A stretch of 64,000 nucleotides of DNA from Maritalea sp051251695 (lineage in GTDB: Bacteria > Pseudomonadota > Alphaproteobacteria > Rhizobiales > Devosiaceae): NCBI RefSeq assembly GCF_051251695.1, contig NZ_JBPOEU010000004.1, forward strand, positions 62,001-126,000, written 5' to 3'. How positions within the stretch are numbered: position 1 is the stretch's first letter; every line of letters starts with the position of its first letter. The notes below the pieces were generated by a model. The model had not been told where the DNA came from. It saw only the letters and a list, made by a program, of their open reading frames with translations, and made no database searches. This document shows, one piece after another, positions 60,823 through 64,000 of the stretch. Both the position numbers and the translations under genes were made by a program.

Positions 60823-61551
60823 ATGAACGCTATCGACCCTGCAATTGAAAACCAACTGGGCAACTGGCCAGAAAAGGTCGAAGCCGTCATTTTTGATATG
60901 GATGGGCTGCTGTTGGACACCGAACGCGTCTATAAACGTGTCATGCAACAGATTTGCACCGAATGGGGGTATGAGATGACCCACGATATGTTCGCCGCTT
61001 TTGTTGGTATTCCTCAATCTGAAAACACATCGATTTACCACGCGTTTTTCGGCACTGACTTTAAAGTTGAAGAGTTTGAGGAAATTCTGGGTACCCGTGC
61101 TCATGACGAAATGGCACGCGGCATTCCACTTAAACATGGCGCTCAACAATTGGTGGCAGGGCTAAGCGCCCGGGGCGTTCCGATTGCTGTTGCCACTTCA
61201 ACGGGGGATGCAGCGCACCAACATCTCAAACAAGTTGGCCTGCACAGCTATTTCGATACAATCGTCACACGCATGGATGTATCAAAAGGCAAACCGCATC
61301 CCGAGCCGTTTTTAACCGCATCTGCCCGGTTGGGCGTTGCCCCACAAAACTGCATCGCATTTGAAGATTCCCACAATGGCGTGCGTTCTGCCAGCGCGGC
61401 GGGTTTGGCAACAATTATGGTCCCCGACATGCTGGACCCAACTGACGAAATCGCCGCCATGTGCGTCGCTATCCTACCCAGCCTTTTGCATTTCAAATCT
61501 GAGATTGACCACTTCTTTGGACCAATTGGAGAGGCCAGCGCAAACGTTTGA
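60823..61551 (+). CDS. HAD-family phosphatase (beta-phosphoglucomutase-like)
   Basis: A 242-residue HAD subclass IA protein. Motif I is VIFDMDGLLLDTERVY (nucleophile and acid/base Asp), motif II is the Thr/Ser of VATSTGDAAH, motif III is the Lys of SKGKPHPEPF, and motif IV is AFEDSHNGVRSA. An alpha-helical cap follows motif I. Likely a phosphatase on sugar or nucleotide phosphates; the exact substrate is unknown. The ATG at 60823 gives an unusual N-terminal leader of about 17 residues. Confidence 0.82.
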   Translation: MNAIDPAIENQLGNWPEKVEAVIFDMDGLLLDTERVYKRVMQQICTEWGYEMTHDMFAAFVGIPQSENTSIYHAFFGTDFKVEEFEEILGTRAHDEMARGIPLKHGAQQLVAGLSARGVPIAVATSTGDAAHQHLKQVGLHSYFDTIVTRMDVSKGKPHPEPFLTASARLGVAPQNCIAFEDSHNGVRSASAAGLATIMVPDMLDPTDEIAAMCVAILPSLLHFKSEIDHFFGPIGEASANV

Positions 61552-61580
61552 GCGCTGCTTAATAAATTATAGGATCCCCA

Positions 61581-63227
61581 ATGTCATCTACCAAGACCCT
61601 TCACCTTGCGATCATCGGCTTTGGGCCTCGGGCGCTGGGTGCATTAGAAGCGCTCACGGCCCGTGCGATCGAAAAAGATCTCGCCCTGGAAATTGATATA
61701 TTTGACCCTCTTGCTCGGCTGGGCGCCGGACCAAACTTTGACCCAGAGCAAAGCGATTTGTGCATTCTTAATATCCCCGTCCGGATTTTGGATTATATGC
61801 CGCCCCAATTTATGGCGGACCACATCAAACCGTTTCTTAAATGGTCATCAGGCCGGTACCAGCCCGATGATTTTCCACCGCGTTCTGATGTTGGGGTCTA
61901 CCTTAACGATAGATTTGATGCCCTTTATAAGGCCGTCCCGAGGACCATTTCAATCAGGCACGTCAACGTGAAAGCTACCGGACTGGAGAAGAGCGAGGCG
62001 GGTTGGCAGATTATGTCGGATACTGAACAGCACGGGCCATATGAGGAGGTTTTGCTGACGCAAGGCCAGCCCGAAACCGCGCCTGACCCTCAGCTTGACC
62101 GCTGGATCAAACACGCATCCGCTCATAATCTAGACCTTTTACACGCATACCCGGCGAATACGCTCATCGCTGCCGCGCACAATTGGTCAGACCGTACGGT
62201 GGCCATCCGCGGTCTGGGCCTATCAACGCTTGATGTTTTGCGCATGTTGACCAAAGGACTTGGCGGCACGTTTCAGGACGGTGTTTATACCCCCTCTGGA
62301 CGCGAGCCGCGCAAGATCATCCCATTTTCTCTTGACGGCAAAGCACCTGTCGCTAAGCCAGCCACAAAGGCTTTAGACGATAGGTATAATCCAACATCGA
62401 GTGAAGTTGCGGATTTCAAGTCTGCTCTTTCAAAATCAAATTCTAAGGGGCCCGAGGGCGCCCTTAAGATTATCTGTAACGCACTTGTTGCGCCCGCCGC
62501 GCGCATTCTTGAAAAATTGGGCAACATCAAAACCCACGACGAGGTGCGGGCATGGCTAACAATTGAGCGGGACGACCCTGGCGCTCAGGACGACCTGAAT
62601 GCGATTGAAGCACTGCAAGCCGATATTAAGATGGCACATGGTCGCACAGCACCGTCTGTGGGTTACGTCATTGGTCAAGTATGGCGCAAACTCCAGGGTG
62701 AACTTCGGGTTTTGTTCAACACAGAACCTTACAAAGTTGAGACGGCAATGGCGATTATCGGCTTTGATGAAGCGCTAAAGCGCTACAGCTATGGCCCCCC
62801 TGTATTCGCGGCTGAAGAACTTCTTGCGCTAATTAACCATGGAATTGTCAGTCTTGGCATCGTAGATGATCCTGATATCGGGTTAAGCGATCACGGATGG
62901 CAATTGATCGAAGGCAATGATGTGATGTTTGCCCAAGTCATGGTCGACGCGGTTATCCCAAGTCCGTCACTTGAGCACGTCACAGACCCGCTGGTCTCCT
63001 GTGCTCTGAAAGCTGGTCTGGTACACGCGATTGAAGAAGGCATGGGCGCTCAAATGCGTCCAGACGCGCAATTGATCGGCGCTGACGACCAAGCGGTGAA
63101 CGGGCTTAGTATGCTTGGACGCCTCACATTAGGCAGTGTCATCGCTGTTGATGGACTTGACGACTGCTTTGGCCCATCAACTGTGCGATGGGCTAACGGG
63201 GTGATAGAACGCTTTGGAAGTAAGTAA
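61581..63227 (+). CDS. FAD/NAD(P)-binding domain protein (NAD_binding_9 type)
   Basis: A 548-residue protein. It opens with a dinucleotide-binding segment LAIIGFGPRALGALEALTARA (about residues 8-28) and IDIFDPLARLGAGPNFDPEQ. It belongs to the uncharacterised FAD-NAD(P)-binding group (PF13454-like), which often occurs near amino-acid or secondary-metabolite genes. The middle contains AIRGLGLSTLDVLRML, a second nucleotide-binding motif. No signal peptide or membrane helix. Function unknown. It follows the HAD gene by 29 bases and may be cotranscribed. Confidence 0.75.
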   Translation: MSSTKTLHLAIIGFGPRALGALEALTARAIEKDLALEIDIFDPLARLGAGPNFDPEQSDLCILNIPVRILDYMPPQFMADHIKPFLKWSSGRYQPDDFPPRSDVGVYLNDRFDALYKAVPRTISIRHVNVKATGLEKSEAGWQIMSDTEQHGPYEEVLLTQGQPETAPDPQLDRWIKHASAHNLDLLHAYPANTLIAAAHNWSDRTVAIRGLGLSTLDVLRMLTKGLGGTFQDGVYTPSGREPRKIIPFSLDGKAPVAKPATKALDDRYNPTSSEVADFKSALSKSNSKGPEGALKIICNALVAPAARILEKLGNIKTHDEVRAWLTIERDDPGAQDDLNAIEALQADIKMAHGRTAPSVGYVIGQVWRKLQGELRVLFNTEPYKVETAMAIIGFDEALKRYSYGPPVFAAEELLALINHGIVSLGIVDDPDIGLSDHGWQLIEGNDVMFAQVMVDAVIPSPSLEHVTDPLVSCALKAGLVHAIEEGMGAQMRPDAQLIGADDQAVNGLSMLGRLTLGSVIAVDGLDDCFGPSTVRWANGVIERFGSK

Positions 63228-63251
63228 AAAAGGGCCGCCGAAGCGACCCTT
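63226..63251 (-). terminator. Rho-independent terminator for the TRAP transporter gene
   Basis: On the minus strand the arms aagggtcgc and gcggccctt close a UUCG tetraloop (one G-U pair), followed by six T. It is 21 bases after the TRAP permease stop codon. It overlaps the last base of the convergent FAD/NAD gene's stop codon region, so it could help both. Confidence 0.85.
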
Positions 63252-63272
63252 AACCCATCATTTTTCTCATGC

Positions 63273-64000
63273 CTACATCTGAGACGGCAAGAACAATGAC
63301 AAAGCTGGTATGCCGACCAACAGGGCAAGCCGGAAAATATCAGCAATCCAGAACGGGGTCACGCCCTTAAAAATTGTTGCCGTAGACACATCGCCAACAA
63401 CGTTTTTTAGGATGAACACGTTCAGCCCAACAGGCGGTGTAATGAGGCTGATTTCCGTTACCACAACCACAACAACACCAAACCATACGGGGTCGAACCC
63501 AAGCCCAACCACAAGCGGGAAGAAAATCGGCACTGTTAGCAACAGCATCGAAAGGCTTTCAAAAATCATGCCGAGCATGATGTAGATGCCCAAGATGAGT
63601 GCCATCACCATCCAAGGCGCGAGATCGTACGATGTGATGACCTCACGCAAGCCTTCGGTCAATCCAGCAACATTGATAAAGTTGGAGAAAATCCAAGCCC
63701 CGATCAACACGCTAAACAATGAGGCGGTTGTGATGGCGGTTTCTTTGAGCACTTCTAGGACGGCGCCAAAATTTAGGTTTCCACGGAATAGAGCGATCAA
63801 GAACGCGCCTGCTGCGCCCATTCCGGCAGCTTCTGTGGGTGAGAATGTCAAATGGATCGGCCAGACGTCCAGCGCGCCGTAAAGTCCACCAATAACAATG
63901 AAGAACAATAGTAAGACCGCCCAAACGCCTTTCAAAGCACCAAACCGTCCAACCCAGTTGGTACGCTCGCCAGCTGGTCCCGCGTCAGGATTGCGCGATA
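63273..64000 (-). CDS. TRAP transporter large permease (DctM), 5' part beyond the window
   Basis: Inner-membrane large subunit of a tripartite ATP-independent periplasmic transporter, which imports organic acids with sodium. The visible 242 residues are the C-terminal half, with about seven hydrophobic helices. GMIFESLSMLLLTVPIFFPLV and ISLITPPVGLNVFILKNVVGD are DctM signatures. The frame stays open to the window edge, so the TTG at 63935 is internal. The usual length is about 430 residues or more. The substrate cannot be told without its binding protein. Confidence 0.88.
   Translation of the reverse strand, partial: SRNPDAGPAGERTNWVGRFGALKGVWAVLLLFFIVIGGLYGALDVWPIHLTFSPTEAAGMGAAGAFLIALFRGNLNFGAVLEVLKETAITTASLFSVLIGAWIFSNFINVAGLTEGLREVITSYDLAPWMVMALILGIYIMLGMIFESLSMLLLTVPIFFPLVVGLGFDPVWFGVVVVVVTEISLITPPVGLNVFILKNVVGDVSTATIFKGVTPFWIADIFRLALLVGIPALSLFLPSQM

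Noticed and set aside
60769..61149. Long N-terminal extension of the DUF1697 frame
   Set aside because: It overlaps the HAD phosphatase gene on the other strand. The conserved family sequence begins exactly at the ATG at 60768.
1..64000. CRISPR arrays, insertion sequences, prophage, tRNA and rRNA genes
   Set aside because: I looked for regularly spaced repeats, transposase-like proteins, integrases and conserved RNA sequences on both strands and saw none.

Overview
This window reads as a chromosomal segment of an alphaproteobacterium, most likely a marine member of the Hyphomicrobiales (Rhizobiales). The evidence is a CycM-type membrane cytochrome c, a cpa/tad Flp pilus locus in rhizobial order, an Entner-Doudoroff zwf-pgl-edd operon and a rhizobial-style BMP nucleoside transporter operon. 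By eye base composition is moderate and even, with no insertion sequence, prophage, CRISPR array, tRNA or rRNA. The genus cannot be fixed from the sequence alone.

Layout. 1-3 kb: end of a cytochrome c gene, a GhrA-type hydroxyacid reductase and an M17 aminopeptidase. 3-14 kb: Flp (tight adherence) pilus locus, with tadD on the plus strand, cpaA-B-C-E-F-tadB-tadC and the pilin gene on the minus strand, and a short CpaC-N-like protein plus two TadE/G-like pseudopilins on the plus strand. No cpaD gene is present between cpaC and cpaE. 14-15 kb: HAD hydrolase and lipocalin-like protein. 15.2-28.0 kb: one long minus-strand nucleoside uptake and catabolism operon (BMP binding protein, ABC ATPase, two permeases, cdd, purine nucleoside phosphorylase, deoC, an ALDH16-like two-domain aldehyde dehydrogenase, a small protein, deoA, deoB, upp). 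Nucleosides are imported, deaminated or phosphorolysed, and deoxyribose goes through DeoB and DeoC to glyceraldehyde-3-phosphate and acetaldehyde, which the dehydrogenase can oxidise. 28.2-31.9 kb: a ynjBCD-type ABC transporter.

32.6-36.3 kb holds a three-gene plus-strand locus (helical cytoplasmic protein, single-span membrane protein, long coiled-coil protein with a basic Gly/Ser/Arg tail). I cannot assign it to a known system, and it is the best candidate here for undescribed biology. It is followed by a CPT-like P-loop kinase and a methyltransferase. 37.7-42.6 kb: sugar kinase-zwf-pgl-edd.

42.8-56.6 kb is a cobalamin cluster in four alternating-strand blocks. It carries cbiX, cbiD and cbiG, hallmarks of the early-cobalt-insertion (anaerobic-type) corrin pathway, mixed with genes usually named after the aerobic pathway (cobA, I, J, K, L, H, M, B, Q, U). 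CbiX has an MxCxxC motif, a second cysteine cluster and a 16-histidine tail, and is preceded by a small His-containing membrane protein. 56.9-64 kb: a diguanylate cyclase, a tandem-HD-domain phosphohydrolase, a MerR regulator with its own operator and a CDF metal exporter, a DUF1697 protein, a HAD phosphatase, an FAD/NAD(P)-binding protein, and the end of a TRAP transporter large permease.
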